Source of the DNA: Bradyrhizobium japonicum USDA 6
GTDB taxonomy: Bacteria > Pseudomonadota > Alphaproteobacteria > Rhizobiales > Xanthobacteraceae
Direction of reading: 5' to 3'
Assembly (NCBI RefSeq): GCF_000284375.1
Contig: NC_017249.1
Location: 5,992,001 to 6,056,000 of the forward strand
Length of the DNA: 64,000 bases
Part shown: piece by piece, positions 45,051 to 53,310 of the stretch
Position numbering within the stretch: the stretch's first letter is position 1
Layout of the letters: every line of letters starts with the position of its first letter
Translations under genes and position numbers: made by a program
Notes under the pieces: generated by a model
Told to the model about the DNA's origin: nothing
Seen by the model: the letters and a program-made list of their open reading frames with translations, nothing else
The model's database searches: none

Positions 45051-45290
45051 TCAGTCGTAAGGTGTCTGCGTCGCCGGGACATCGGCCGTCCCGGCGCAGA
45101 GCTCCGCATCGTGCGAATTCAGCAGAGGCCGAGAGACCGGCTGCGCGTGCGAACGCTCCAGCGTTGCCAGCCCGACCAGTTGAAGCGTGACGAGCGCCGC
45201 CGTCAGCGCGGCTGCTACAATGTTGACGTTATGCGCGTTCGAACGTGGTGCGGCCGGCCGCGCGCTCGCGCGGATCAACTCTGTTGGCAT
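45051..45290 (-). CDS. Small membrane protein, function unknown
   Basis: The 79-residue frame from ATG 45290 (MPTELIRASARP) has one strong hydrophobic segment (VNIVAAALTAALVTLQLVGL) and a polar tail with PVSRPLLNSHDAELCAGTAD. Alternative in-frame ATGs lie further upstream inside the neighbouring ORF. It overlaps the 84-residue ORF on the same strand by about 60 bases and is 15 bases upstream of the TauE-like gene. No family recognised. Confidence 0.45.
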   Translation of the reverse strand: MPTELIRASARPAAPRSNAHNVNIVAAALTAALVTLQLVGLATLERSHAQPVSRPLLNSHDAELCAGTADVPATQTPYD

Positions 45291-45483
45291 TTTCAAAAAT
45301 ATCCTCTTCATTGCAGACGGGAATAATTTCATTCAAACGCGACGTTTCATGCGACTGCGCCAGCAAATGGCCGTAGCGCCGCAACGCGCGCTTCGCGTCG
45401 ATCTCGCGCTGCGCACGGAATGCCGCGCCGATGGCGACGATGTCGCGAAATTTTCCGGCCGGAGCTGGTGAGGCCTTTCGCAT
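45229..45483 (-). CDS. Small basic protein, function unknown
   Basis: This 84-residue protein starts MRKASPAPAGKFRDIVAIGA. The start is supported by a strong GAGAGGAG ribosome site eight bases upstream. It is rich in Arg and Ala with a helical middle (AQREIDAKRALRRYGHLLAQ) and an acidic DIFENAN stretch near the end. No signal peptide or known domain. It overlaps the following small membrane ORF and may be translated together with it. Confidence 0.5.
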   Translation of the reverse strand: MRKASPAPAGKFRDIVAIGAAFRAQREIDAKRALRRYGHLLAQSHETSRLNEIIPVCNEEDIFENANRVDPRERAAGRTTFERA

Positions 45484-45713
45484 GACAATCTCCTCTCAAC
45501 TTGTGCGAGAGATTGATGAGGTTCACTTCCGCTTGCCGTGAGTTGCTTCACACGAAGATCGAACGGGTCGAACAAGAAACGTGTGAGTTCTCGTAGAAGA
45601 GAGCGCGGAGAATCGCGTCATTCGATCGAACGACCCGCGATAACTTTCTAATGATGCTGCTGTTTGAACCTATCGCGAGTCGGAGCGACTCGCCTGCGCC
45701 TTCGGCATGCGCA

Positions 45714-46832
45714 TCAGTGCAGAACCGGATTGGAGAATCCAGCCGCGAGCTTGACGAGATCGGCCTGACGCGAGACGCCGGTCTTCGCGAACACCCGATG
45801 CAGATGCGTCTTCACCGTCGTCTCCGCGATGCCGAGCGCCACGGCCGTCTCGGGCACACCGCCGACCTCGACGATCGATTGCATGACCCTCAGCTCCGCA
45901 GGGGTCAACTCGAACGCGCGGTCGATGAGGCCGGCGCATGAGCGACCGTCGAGTTCTGCCTTCCAGATCAACAAGGCGCCGACCGCCGACGTGCGCTCCA
46001 CGGCGCCTTCACGCAACAACGACGGCAGCGCGATGACGTGCGCGACGTAGTAGGAGCCGTCATGCGACATCAGCGGAATCTTCCGCCCGGCAGCCGCCGC
46101 GACGGCAACCTCGCCTGCGTCACGGAAGATATCGCGCAGCGCCGAATTTGCCGCGGAAGATCGTGCCGCTAGCCGGCCCGCGACAGACCGCAGGACATCA
46201 TCGGCGGCGAGCAACGTGTCCGCGGCAGGATTGCTGTGGACGATGTTGCAGGCCGTATCGAGCAGGATGACGCCGGCATTCAGCCGATCCACGACATCGG
46301 CGAGCGCAATCGCCCGCTGCTGCTTCCGCTCGATCGCCCGGTTGATCAACAGCGCCCGGCTCGCATGCGGAACCAGGAATTGCATCCGCGCCCGCTGCTC
46401 CGCGTCGAGCATCCCCTTGCCGGGGATCACGGTGATCAGCATCGGACACGGCGACTTCGACTGTTCCAGAACCACGCTGGCGACATCGACGCAGCCCTGG
46501 GGCCGCAGCCATTCCTGATAGAACCGCCCGCGGCGATATTCGTCGAAATTCACGAGATCGGGGATGTTACGAACCTCGCCATAGCGAGGCAGCCGTGCCA
46601 GCGGATCGTACTGGGCGTAGGTCTCGGCATAGAGCTGGATGTAGTGCGGATCGACACCGCAGTAGTAATGCGTCGCGCCGGACTTGCTGACCGGATCCTT
46701 CGAAATCAGCCCGCAAGCCTGGCTGCCGATGAACGCATTGAGCTTGACGACGACCTCGCTCCACAACTCGGGGGCGAGACCCGCGTCATATATATTCTCG
46801 ATCAACTCGGACTGTTTGGGAGGTCGGGACAT
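45714..46832 (-). CDS. LuxR-type HTH regulator, copy 1
   Basis: The regulator has 372 residues from ATG 46832 (a TTG lies at 46844). A long N-terminal sensor region includes a PAS-like part (NAGVILLDTACNIVHSNPAA) near residues 195-240. The C-terminal LuxR HTH covers roughly residues 310-365, with LTPAELRVMQSIVEVGGVPE and GIAETTVKTHLHRVFAKTGV. It closely resembles the next gene (46941-48053) along its whole length, including THYYCG and NFDEYRRGRFYQEW. No autoinducer-binding domain is evident and the signal is unknown. Confidence 0.85.
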   Translation of the reverse strand: MSRPPKQSELIENIYDAGLAPELWSEVVVKLNAFIGSQACGLISKDPVSKSGATHYYCGVDPHYIQLYAETYAQYDPLARLPRYGEVRNIPDLVNFDEYRRGRFYQEWLRPQGCVDVASVVLEQSKSPCPMLITVIPGKGMLDAEQRARMQFLVPHASRALLINRAIERKQQRAIALADVVDRLNAGVILLDTACNIVHSNPAADTLLAADDVLRSVAGRLAARSSAANSALRDIFRDAGEVAVAAAAGRKIPLMSHDGSYYVAHVIALPSLLREGAVERTSAVGALLIWKAELDGRSCAGLIDRAFELTPAELRVMQSIVEVGGVPETAVALGIAETTVKTHLHRVFAKTGVSRQADLVKLAAGFSNPVLH

Positions 46833-46940
46833 CAGAACAGCCAATGGTGACTTGGAAATAGCGGAATGTTCGTCATGCCCGGCGGCACAATTGAGTCTAT
46901 CGTGGGAGCAAAAGGTTCAACCCCGACCGCGATTGACCGA

Positions 46941-48053
46941 TCAGTTGACGAGCGGATTGGAGAATCCGGCCGCGAGCTTGACGAGATCGGCCTGACGCGA
47001 AACGCCGGTCTTGGCGAATACCCGATGCAAATGCGTCTTCGCCGTGGTTTCCGCGATACCAAGCGCTGCAGCCGTTTCCGGGATGCCACCGACCTCGACG
47101 ATCGACAGGAACACGCGCAGCTCGGCCGGCGTGAGGTCGAAGGTCCGTGCAATCAGCTCGCCATAGGATTGTCCGCCAAGCGACACCTTGCGCAGGAGCA
47201 GCGCACCGGCGGCATCGACCACCCGCTCGCTGCCATTGCGCAGCACGGACGACAGCGGCAGGATGTGCGCGACATAACGCTCGCCGCTGGGTGACAACAG
47301 TGGAATCGCACGGTCCCTCGCGGCAAGCAGGACAACGTCATTGCGGGTCGCAAACGCCTCGCGCAGCGTCTGATTGGCTTCAGCGCTGCTGGTTACGAGC
47401 TGCCCGGCAACGGACCGAACCACATCGTCGGCGGCAAGCAAGGCGTGGCCGGCCGAATTCGCATGCACCACCCGGCAAGAGGCATCGAGCAGGAAGATGC
47501 CGGACGCCAGATTGTCCAGAACATCCGCCAGCGCCGTCGCCAGCGTCAGTTGCGCGGTGATGGCGCGGTTGATCAGCAGCGCGCGGCTGGCGTGCGGCAC
47601 AATCAGCGAGAGCCGATGCTTCATCGCCGGATCCACCATCCGCCGGCCCGACAGCACCGTCATCATCACGGGACAGCTCGATTTCTCGAGCACGACATTG
47701 GCCGCATCGCTGCAACCCTGCGGCTGCATCCATTCCTGGTAAAAGCGCCCTTTCCGGTATTCATCGAAATTGACGAGATCGGGGATGCCGACGATCTCTC
47801 CATGCGGGGGCAGCACCGTCAGCGGATCGAACTTCGAATAGGTCTCTGAATAGAGTTGGATGTAGCGCGGGTCGGCCCCGCAATAATAATGGGTGACGCC
47901 GAATTTGCTGATCGAGTCCTTGGAAAACAGCCCGCAGGCCTGCCCGCCGACGAAATCGCGGATGCCGGCGACGGCGTTGTTCCACAGCGAGGGATCGAGC
48001 CCCGCGTCATAGATGGACTCGACCAGTTCGGGCAGCTTCCGTAGTCCGTGCAT
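46941..48053 (-). CDS. LuxR-type HTH regulator, copy 2
   Basis: This 370-residue paralogue of the preceding gene shares GVTHYYCGADPRYIQLYSET, NFDEYRKGRFYQEWMQPQGC, the PAS-like SGIFLLDASCRVVHANSAGH and the HTH segment GIAETTAKTHLHRVFAKTGV. ATG 48053 begins the region of similarity (MHGLRKLPELVESIYDAG). The 108-base gap to copy 1 suggests separate promoters or a short leader. A tandem duplication is the simplest origin. Confidence 0.86.
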   Translation of the reverse strand: MHGLRKLPELVESIYDAGLDPSLWNNAVAGIRDFVGGQACGLFSKDSISKFGVTHYYCGADPRYIQLYSETYSKFDPLTVLPPHGEIVGIPDLVNFDEYRKGRFYQEWMQPQGCSDAANVVLEKSSCPVMMTVLSGRRMVDPAMKHRLSLIVPHASRALLINRAITAQLTLATALADVLDNLASGIFLLDASCRVVHANSAGHALLAADDVVRSVAGQLVTSSAEANQTLREAFATRNDVVLLAARDRAIPLLSPSGERYVAHILPLSSVLRNGSERVVDAAGALLLRKVSLGGQSYGELIARTFDLTPAELRVFLSIVEVGGIPETAAALGIAETTAKTHLHRVFAKTGVSRQADLVKLAAGFSNPLVN

Positions 48054-48114
48054 GGCTTGAAATGGCCTGAGTGATCAATATCACCAAGCATACTACAAGC
48101 GCAGCATGCGACGT

Positions 48115-48162
48115 CCTCCGATCGGAGGAGGCGCCGGCCGGGCGGATGGAGCCCGGCCGGCG
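48115..48162. repeat. Two adjacent perfect palindromes
   Basis: CCTCCGATCGGAGG (48115-48128) is a perfect 14-base palindrome. CGCCGGCCGGGC (48132-48143) and GCCCGGCCGGCG (48151-48162) form a perfect 12-base stem with a GGATGGA loop. Together they lie between LuxR copy 2 and the barrel remnant. The stem could end minus-strand transcription, though no T-run follows. The short palindrome could be an operator for the LuxR gene. Confidence 0.5.
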
Positions 48163-48197
48163 GGCATCGCTTTCAAGCCGCCAGGGCTGATGCCGGC

Positions 48198-48404
48198 TCA
48201 GAACGCGAAGCGAACGCCACCCTTCGCCGTACCGGTGCGGCCCTGGTCGGACATCATCATGCCCTCGACCGCGCCGAAGACGGACACGTTTTGGATGGTG
48301 CGGTAGTCGAAGCCAAGGCGTGCCACCGCAGCATTGTTGAGCACCTGGCGCCGCGACCGGTCGTCGGCGTTGCCGCCCTGGAAGGTGAAGCCGGAACGGT
48401 CATG
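48198..48404 (-). pseudogene. Outer-membrane beta-barrel (autotransporter-type) C-terminal remnant
   Basis: The last about 70 codons of a minus-strand frame read [14 protein letters not shown] then [20 protein letters not shown], ending [11 protein letters not shown] and a stop. Alternating strands and the terminal Phe after GGVRF fit the end of an autotransporter or porin barrel. Upstream of this the frame is not protein-like and overlaps the DUF6894 gene in another frame, so the N-terminal part is missing. I read it as a decayed fragment; an intact copy elsewhere would confirm this. Confidence 0.45.
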
Positions 48405-48648
48405 CCTGGTCCCAGCCAACCTTCTCGGAATTCTCCGACCAGACCGCGGCGCGATAGACCTCTCGCCCGCCGGCATCCCTGACGCGGATCCAGGCGTCGC
48501 GATCACGCAGGTCGTCACGCCAGACAAACAGATGTCTTGCCATCTCATCGGCCACGACGAACGTCGCCTTGGCCTGCTCGAAAACCATGCCGCCCGGATC
48601 AATCTTCACGACATTGTCGACCAGGAGATCAAAGAAGAAGCGGCGCAT
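48400..48648 (-). CDS. DUF6894-like small protein
   Basis: This 82-residue protein starts [20 protein letters not shown]. The pattern, an aromatic F/Y-rich opening, a DxxG turn, a helix with [18 protein letters not shown] and a beta hairpin [19 protein letters not shown], matches the DUF6894 family, common in Bradyrhizobium and Methylobacterium. Function unknown. Its stop lies exactly where the barrel remnant begins, suggesting a rearrangement next to it. Confidence 0.65.
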   Translation of the reverse strand: MRRFFFDLLVDNVVKIDPGGMVFEQAKATFVVADEMARHLFVWRDDLRDRDAWIRVRDAGGREVYRAAVWSENSEKVGWDQA

Positions 48649-48783
48649 TCACAACTCCGACTGTTGGCGCCGTCCGAAACACAGCGTCATCGTTCCACTC
48701 CGCGCACCAGAAGACGTAGTCGACCGAATACGCGCACTGCGATAGGCACCCGCCTGGTCGCACCAACCGCGCACCGCGCGCGG

Positions 48784-49758
48784 TCACAGCGCCTCGCCAC
48801 TCCTGACGCCGCTGGGCGTCGCGCCATAGGCCCGCCGAAAACAACGATTGAAATAAGAGAGATCGCCGAAGCCGACGTCATAGGCGATCGAGCTCACCGG
48901 TCGCCCGGCGAAGTCAGGCTCGCGCAGCATGCGATGCGCGCGTTTGAGGCGCTGCCCGGTCAGGAAGGACGAGAACGTCTTGCCGTCGGCTTCGAACAGA
49001 CGTTGGAGATAGCGTGTGGTCACGCCGAATTCCTGCGCCACAGTCGCGACCGAGAGGTCCTGCTGCCAGCAATTGTTGACGATGAAGGACTTCACCTTGC
49101 GCAGCCGCGCGGCCCTGACGCCTCGGCGCCCGGCCAGCTCGTGAACATCATCCGTCGCGCCGAGAACACGCGCCATCAGATCATGGAGATGTGCAACAGC
49201 AAGCTGGCGCAATGCGGGCATCGCGAGGGCGCGCTCGCGCACCAGAGACGTCGCGTAATCGACCAGCAGGCGCAGTCCGGCGGCGCGCTCGGGAATGATT
49301 CGCATCACGGCGTCGTCGATGTCCACGATCATGGGCGCCAGTACCCGCCGCGGTACGCGCAGCGACAGACAATTTCCAAGCGAGAGGCGTTCGTAGATCG
49401 TCGCGTCCTCCGCGCTCGTCAGAACCGCGTCACCTGGATGAAGCCTCAGATCTCGTCCTCGCGCAGATACTTCGACGATGCCGGATCGGTTGATCATCAG
49501 GCCGAGGCTGTCGTTGCCGTCGACGACCAGTTGCTTGGTACGGATGACCCGCGCTCCGACCAGCCCGCCGATCACCAGCTGGATGTCCTGCAAGCCATGG
49601 GATGTGAGGCTCGCGGCGAACGGCTTTTCGTCCGTCGGCTCGACCTCCGCCTTGAGCACGCCGCGGCAGTAGAATTCGCGCAGCAGCGGCACACGTTCGT
49701 CTTCGGGAATGTGGTCCGTCGAAACATTGAGAATGGAAAATTCGCCCGTGCCGCTCAC
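48784..49758 (-). CDS. AraC family transcriptional regulator
   Basis: The regulator has 324 residues. The N-terminal AraC-binding (cupin-like) domain runs to about residue 200 (QLVIGGLVGARVIRTKQLVV; LHPGDAVLTSAEDATIYERL). The C-terminal double HTH has VATVAQEFGVTTRYLQRLF and the second-helix segment SSIAYDVGFGDLSYFNRCFR, followed by YGATPSGVRSG. It sits between LuxR copies 2 and 3 on the same strand and may regulate metabolic genes elsewhere; no obvious adjacent target. Confidence 0.87.
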   Translation of the reverse strand: MSGTGEFSILNVSTDHIPEDERVPLLREFYCRGVLKAEVEPTDEKPFAASLTSHGLQDIQLVIGGLVGARVIRTKQLVVDGNDSLGLMINRSGIVEVSARGRDLRLHPGDAVLTSAEDATIYERLSLGNCLSLRVPRRVLAPMIVDIDDAVMRIIPERAAGLRLLVDYATSLVRERALAMPALRQLAVAHLHDLMARVLGATDDVHELAGRRGVRAARLRKVKSFIVNNCWQQDLSVATVAQEFGVTTRYLQRLFEADGKTFSSFLTGQRLKRAHRMLREPDFAGRPVSSIAYDVGFGDLSYFNRCFRRAYGATPSGVRSGEAL

Positions 49759-49979
49759 CGCAATTTCTCCAACCGACAGGCAGACTCGGCCACGCGCTGT
49801 CGTCTCCCGCGTCCGGTGCCGGTGCCCATGTTCCGTCGCACGCTGCCCTTCTCATCCAAGTGGCGCGCCATATACGAAAGTGTCGAATGACGCGCGTCAT
49901 GCGTTCGGAGGACCTGACGATCCCGCTCATCACAATGGATTGAGATTGCGCCGCCGCGCGGCTCGCGCCGTGAAATGAA

Positions 49980-51137
49980 TCACATGGTGTCGTCGTCGCG
50001 GCTCGTTCGCTGTACAAACGGCGCGGTAAAGCCGGCGGCGATCTTCACAAGATCTGCCTGCCTGCCGGCACCGGTCTTCTCGAACAGGCGGCCGAGATGC
50101 GTCTTCACCGTCGTCTCGGCAATGCCGAGCTTTGCCGCGATATCGGGAACGCCGCCGACCTCGACGATGGCCATCAGCACGCGTAATTCGGACCGCGTCA
50201 GCCTGAAGGCCGCAGCAATGGCGTCGGGCACGAGCGATGGCACCATCGCGGCTTTTTGTACGAGGAGCACCGTGGCCGCGACGTCTCGCGCTAGGCTGCG
50301 CTCCCGCTTCAATGGAAGGACATGGACGAGATAGTGCTGACCGTCCGCCGACGTCGCGAGCTCGATACGGCGGCGACCAGCCGGATGAGCTTTGCTATCC
50401 GCGACGACTTCGAACAGGCCGCGGAATAATTTGTCGGCCTGGGTGTTACGGACCACGATCCGGTCGCCGACCATCGCGAGCAGGTTTGCGTCGACGAACA
50501 GCTGCCGGCACGCCGCGTTGGCGTGGACGACCCGGCCATCCGCATCGAGCAGACAGATCGCCGTGCTCAGGCCGTCGAGGACATCGGCAAGGTCGTCCAC
50601 GGTGTGCGAGCGTGCCCTGATCTGCCGGCCCATGATCCTGGAACGCTGGATGTGGGGTGCGAGCAGCCGCATGCGTTCGCGCATCGCCTCGTCGACGGTT
50701 CCGCGGGATCGGTGGCGTAACACCTGCAAGACCGTGGTACGCGCGTCCGATCTCTCGAGCGCAACGGTCGCGAGGTCGATCGCGCCCTGCGGCTCGACCC
50801 ACTCGCGATAGAAGCTCGTGGTCACGAAGTCCTCGTGAGGCATGATATCGGTCACGCCGATGGCCTGCCCGGCCGCAAAGGTGAGATGACGATCGAGCAG
50901 AGGATCCTGCTCGACATATCTGTCGCGGTAGAGCTGGCGGAAGCGGGATTCGGTGCCAAAATGCTGGTGAATCTCGATCGAGAGCCTTGCCGCGTCGCGG
51001 GACAGGATGGTCGCGGCACACCCGCCGACGAAATGTGAAACCTGCTCCAGCGCGCCGCTGCGCAGCGCAGGATCGACCGCCGCATCGTAGATCTCGCCGA
51101 CGAGAGACGAGAACCGGTTTGCCTGGAGGATCGTCAT
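49980..51137 (-). CDS. LuxR-type HTH regulator, copy 3 (more divergent)
   Basis: From ATG 51137 (MTILQANRFSSLVGEIYDAA) this protein of about 385 residues follows the same plan as copies 1 and 2. It has EQDPLLDRHL, SFYREWVEPQGAIDLATVAL, a PAS-like SLSTAICLLDADGRVVHANA (approximate) and the HTH segment GIAETTVKTHLGRLFEKTGA. A longer start at 51191 would add 18 residues without similarity. The C-terminus has an extra RTSRDDDTM tail. It shares the GIAETTVKTHL recognition helix almost exactly, so target sites may overlap. Confidence 0.83.
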   Translation of the reverse strand: MTILQANRFSSLVGEIYDAAVDPALRSGALEQVSHFVGGCAATILSRDAARLSIEIHQHFGTESRFRQLYRDRYVEQDPLLDRHLTFAAGQAIGVTDIMPHEDFVTTSFYREWVEPQGAIDLATVALERSDARTTVLQVLRHRSRGTVDEAMRERMRLLAPHIQRSRIMGRQIRARSHTVDDLADVLDGLSTAICLLDADGRVVHANAACRQLFVDANLLAMVGDRIVVRNTQADKLFRGLFEVVADSKAHPAGRRRIELATSADGQHYLVHVLPLKRERSLARDVAATVLLVQKAAMVPSLVPDAIAAAFRLTRSELRVLMAIVEVGGVPDIAAKLGIAETTVKTHLGRLFEKTGAGRQADLVKIAAGFTAPFVQRTSRDDDTM

Positions 51138-51427
51138 CGGAACGACGATGCGATCGGCGTGCTGCCCCGGTGACGAAGGGAGCTTGCGCATTGGAAATTG
51201 GCAGAGGCGAGAGAGCGGTCAATCGTCGCCTTCGGCGTGGAAAAAGCAGTGCGGCGAGATGCTAAAGTATCGAACATCGTCCTTGCGTAACGTCAACCGC
51301 AGGGTGCGGCTTGGACGTTTTCGCCAAAGACTAGGATAAAAGCGAACAGCGCGTGGGCTGTGTGCTGTGGGTCACGCGCCCTCGCACTGCTTGCTCGATC
51401 GCACGCACAAGTGCGCGGCGCAGCACT

Positions 51428-51940
51428 TTACTTCCGGTTCTCCTCGCAGAACTTCAGCGCCGCCAGCGCCTCGCCGGCGCGCGGGATCTGCATCTCGATG
51501 CTGTCCTCGTCATCGTCCTCGAAATCGAGCGAGAGACGCCTGGCCTTGGACAGCCGGTCCATGATCGACTGGTCGTATTCGAAGATGCCGCGCACGGTGG
51601 TCTTGTCCATGACCTCCCACTTCGCCTTCTTCATGATGTCGGCGTCATCGGTGCCGAGGTCGGCCCGGAGTATCTCGCCGACCTTGTCCCACTCCCAACC
51701 GTCATAGATCATCACGATCACAATGGCCTTCTCGGAATAGGTGATGACGATGACGTAGTCGCGGTTCTCGTCTTCCTTGTCCTTGTAGCCGCGGCTCGCA
51801 TTGCAATGCGTGTCCTGCGTGCGCTTCTCGATGGTCCAGTCGCCGACCCGGGATTGCTGCGCGAGCGCCGGCCCTGCGCTCAGTACGGCTGCGCCCAGGG
51901 CGCCCGCGGTCAGCAAAGCGGCAAGAAGGAATCGTCTCAT
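51428..51940 (-). CDS. Secreted hypothetical protein
   Basis: This 170-residue protein starts MRRFLLAALLTAGALGAAVL and continues SAGPALAQQ, a clear Sec signal peptide. GGAGG lies six bases before the ATG at 51940. The mature part has DWTIEKRTQDTHCNASRGYK and a C-terminal Cys in LKFCEENRK, perhaps one disulfide, plus an acidic DFEDDDEDS segment. The DWTIEKR opening recalls periplasmic proteins of unknown function found in Bradyrhizobium. No role assigned. Confidence 0.7.
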   Translation of the reverse strand: MRRFLLAALLTAGALGAAVLSAGPALAQQSRVGDWTIEKRTQDTHCNASRGYKDKEDENRDYVIVITYSEKAIVIVMIYDGWEWDKVGEILRADLGTDDADIMKKAKWEVMDKTTVRGIFEYDQSIMDRLSKARRLSLDFEDDDEDSIEMQIPRAGEALAALKFCEENRK

Positions 51941-52040
51941 GTCAGCCTCCAGCGTTCCCCACGCGGAGATGACCACCTCGGCCTGCGGCCCGCAAGGGCT
52001 CGAGGAGGCCGATCCGGGCCGATGCTGAACGTCGCCGGCC

Positions 52041-52487
52041 TTACACCCGCCTGGGGATGATGGCGATCGGGGTGAAGGTGTAAACTTCCTCGCCGTTCTG
52101 GTTGAACATGGTCCATTTCACCAGCGCGATGCCCTGCGGCTTCGACTTCGACGGTGTCAGGCTCATGACCTCGCCGACCAGATGCAGGCGGTCATTGGGC
52201 CGTACCGGGATGGTCCAGCGCAGACCGTCGACGCCCGCGCCGATCAGCGGATGCGGGCCGAACGGGCGGGCCTGGATCGCGAGGTTCATGGCGATCGCGG
52301 CGGTGTGCCATCCTGATGCAGCCAGGCCGTTGAACAAGGTCTGCTTGGCGGCCTCATGGTCGAGGTGCATCGGCTGCGGATCGAACTCGGCTGCAAAGCG
52401 CTTGATGTCGGCTTCGGTGACTTGCACCTCCGGGGATTTGAACCGCATTCCGATGGTGAGATCGTCGAACCACTCGACCTGCGCCAT
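52041..52487 (-). CDS. MaoC-like (R)-specific enoyl-CoA hydratase/dehydratase domain protein
   Basis: This 148-residue hot-dog fold protein has the hydratase-2-like segment RFAAEFDPQPMHLDHEAAKQ with the catalytic Asp and His, then LAASGWHTAAIAMNL and WTIPVRPNDRLHLVGEV. Start at 52487 (MAQVEWFDDLTIGMRF) with GAGG eight bases upstream. Such proteins hydrate enoyl-CoAs in fatty acid or related catabolism. It stands alone; acyl-CoA genes lie some 5 kb away. Confidence 0.85.
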   Translation of the reverse strand: MAQVEWFDDLTIGMRFKSPEVQVTEADIKRFAAEFDPQPMHLDHEAAKQTLFNGLAASGWHTAAIAMNLAIQARPFGPHPLIGAGVDGLRWTIPVRPNDRLHLVGEVMSLTPSKSKPQGIALVKWTMFNQNGEEVYTFTPIAIIPRRV

Positions 52488-52683
52488 GATTTTGCCTCGC
52501 AATATGACTTGCCGCCCGGCCGGAAAGGCCCGGCTGCAGGACTAAGCCGCGCGGGATGTAGCGGATCTGCGGTGCACAAACCAGTCCCGGGTTCCCCGCG
52601 AAACCCGTTTCCCAAAACGACGAAACACGCCTGAAACAGATTGCCGGTTATCTGGTTGTCAAAATCATACAGGGACGGCCACC

Positions 52684-52767
52684 ATGCAATTCTTCCTCGA
52701 CGTGATCCTGGATTATGCCTGCTGCCAAAATCTCGTCTCCCAGCCGCTGCGGGAGGATGAGCTATGA
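52684..52767 (+). CDS. Tiny ORF (27 residues) overlapping a membrane mini-protein gene
   Basis: The frame reads MQFFLDVILDYACCQNLVSQ and ends LREDEL. Its ribosome site (GGGACGG) is weak. It overlaps the next ORF by ATGA, so its main value may be translational coupling. Could be a leader peptide or chance. Confidence 0.3.
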   Translation: MQFFLDVILDYACCQNLVSQPLREDEL

Positions 52768-52856
52768 TCGAGCTGATCTCAGGCGTGCTCGCCCTTTGCA
52801 GCGTCGGTGTATTCGCGGCGCATGCGCTGGATGCCTACCGCACCACGCATTCCTGA
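52764..52856 (+). CDS. Mini membrane protein (30 residues) with AHALDAYRT motif
   Basis: The ORF begins MIELISGVLALCSVGVFAAH and ends with ALDAYRTTHS. A strong GGGAGGA ribosome site lies about eight bases before the ATG. It is one hydrophobic helix followed by a short polar tail. The end motif AHALDAYRT nearly repeats in another mini-protein at 61766-61846 (AHAIDAMRS), which argues for a real family. Orientation and function unknown. Confidence 0.55.
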   Translation: MIELISGVLALCSVGVFAAHALDAYRTTHS

Positions 52857-52875
52857 TCTGTACGCCCTCCGGCCG

Positions 52876-53298
52876 CTAGAACGGGCGCCGGTAGAAGTGC
52901 TCCGAATGCGTGGCCGGCGGAAACCGGTTAGCGAGCGCGATTGCCGCGTTCTCGTCGGTCTCGAGCGCGACCTTCTGCGCCAGCATCACGTCGCCGGGCA
53001 CGAGAAAGCCTGACGGGACGAAGCACCACCCCATCGCCGCACGCCCCTCGTCGTCGATCTCATGGACATTGGCGGCCGTGCCGTAGTGGATGCGATAGCG
53101 CTTGCCGGTATCGCATCCGATCACATCGAAATACCGATGCTGCTCGAATTGCGCGCGCTGCTCCGGCGACAGCCATTCGGCCAAAAGCCGGCGGCCGCGG
53201 GCATCCGGCGTGTTCTCGCCGAAGAAGCGCCGATAGAGCTCGCGCAGCGCATGCAGACGCGCACGCGCCGGCGCACGGAGCCAAACTGCCGCGATCAT
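52876..53298 (-). CDS. Conserved-looking hypothetical protein, partner of the GG-ending protein
   Basis: This 140-residue protein contains the compact pattern YFDVIGCDTGKRYRIHYG, NVHEIDDEGRAAMGWCFVPS, then LVPGDVMLAQKVALE and ends FYRRPF. The mixed beta/helix region with Cys, Asp, Arg and Gly looks like a small catalytic or binding domain, but I do not recognise it with confidence. It is 12 bases downstream of the 73-residue Gly-Gly protein and should be co-transcribed with it. No signal peptide. Confidence 0.6.
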   Translation of the reverse strand: MIAAVWLRAPARARLHALRELYRRFFGENTPDARGRRLLAEWLSPEQRAQFEQHRYFDVIGCDTGKRYRIHYGTAANVHEIDDEGRAAMGWCFVPSGFLVPGDVMLAQKVALETDENAAIALANRFPPATHSEHFYRRPF

Positions 53299-53310
53299 GA
53301 GCAGCTCAGA

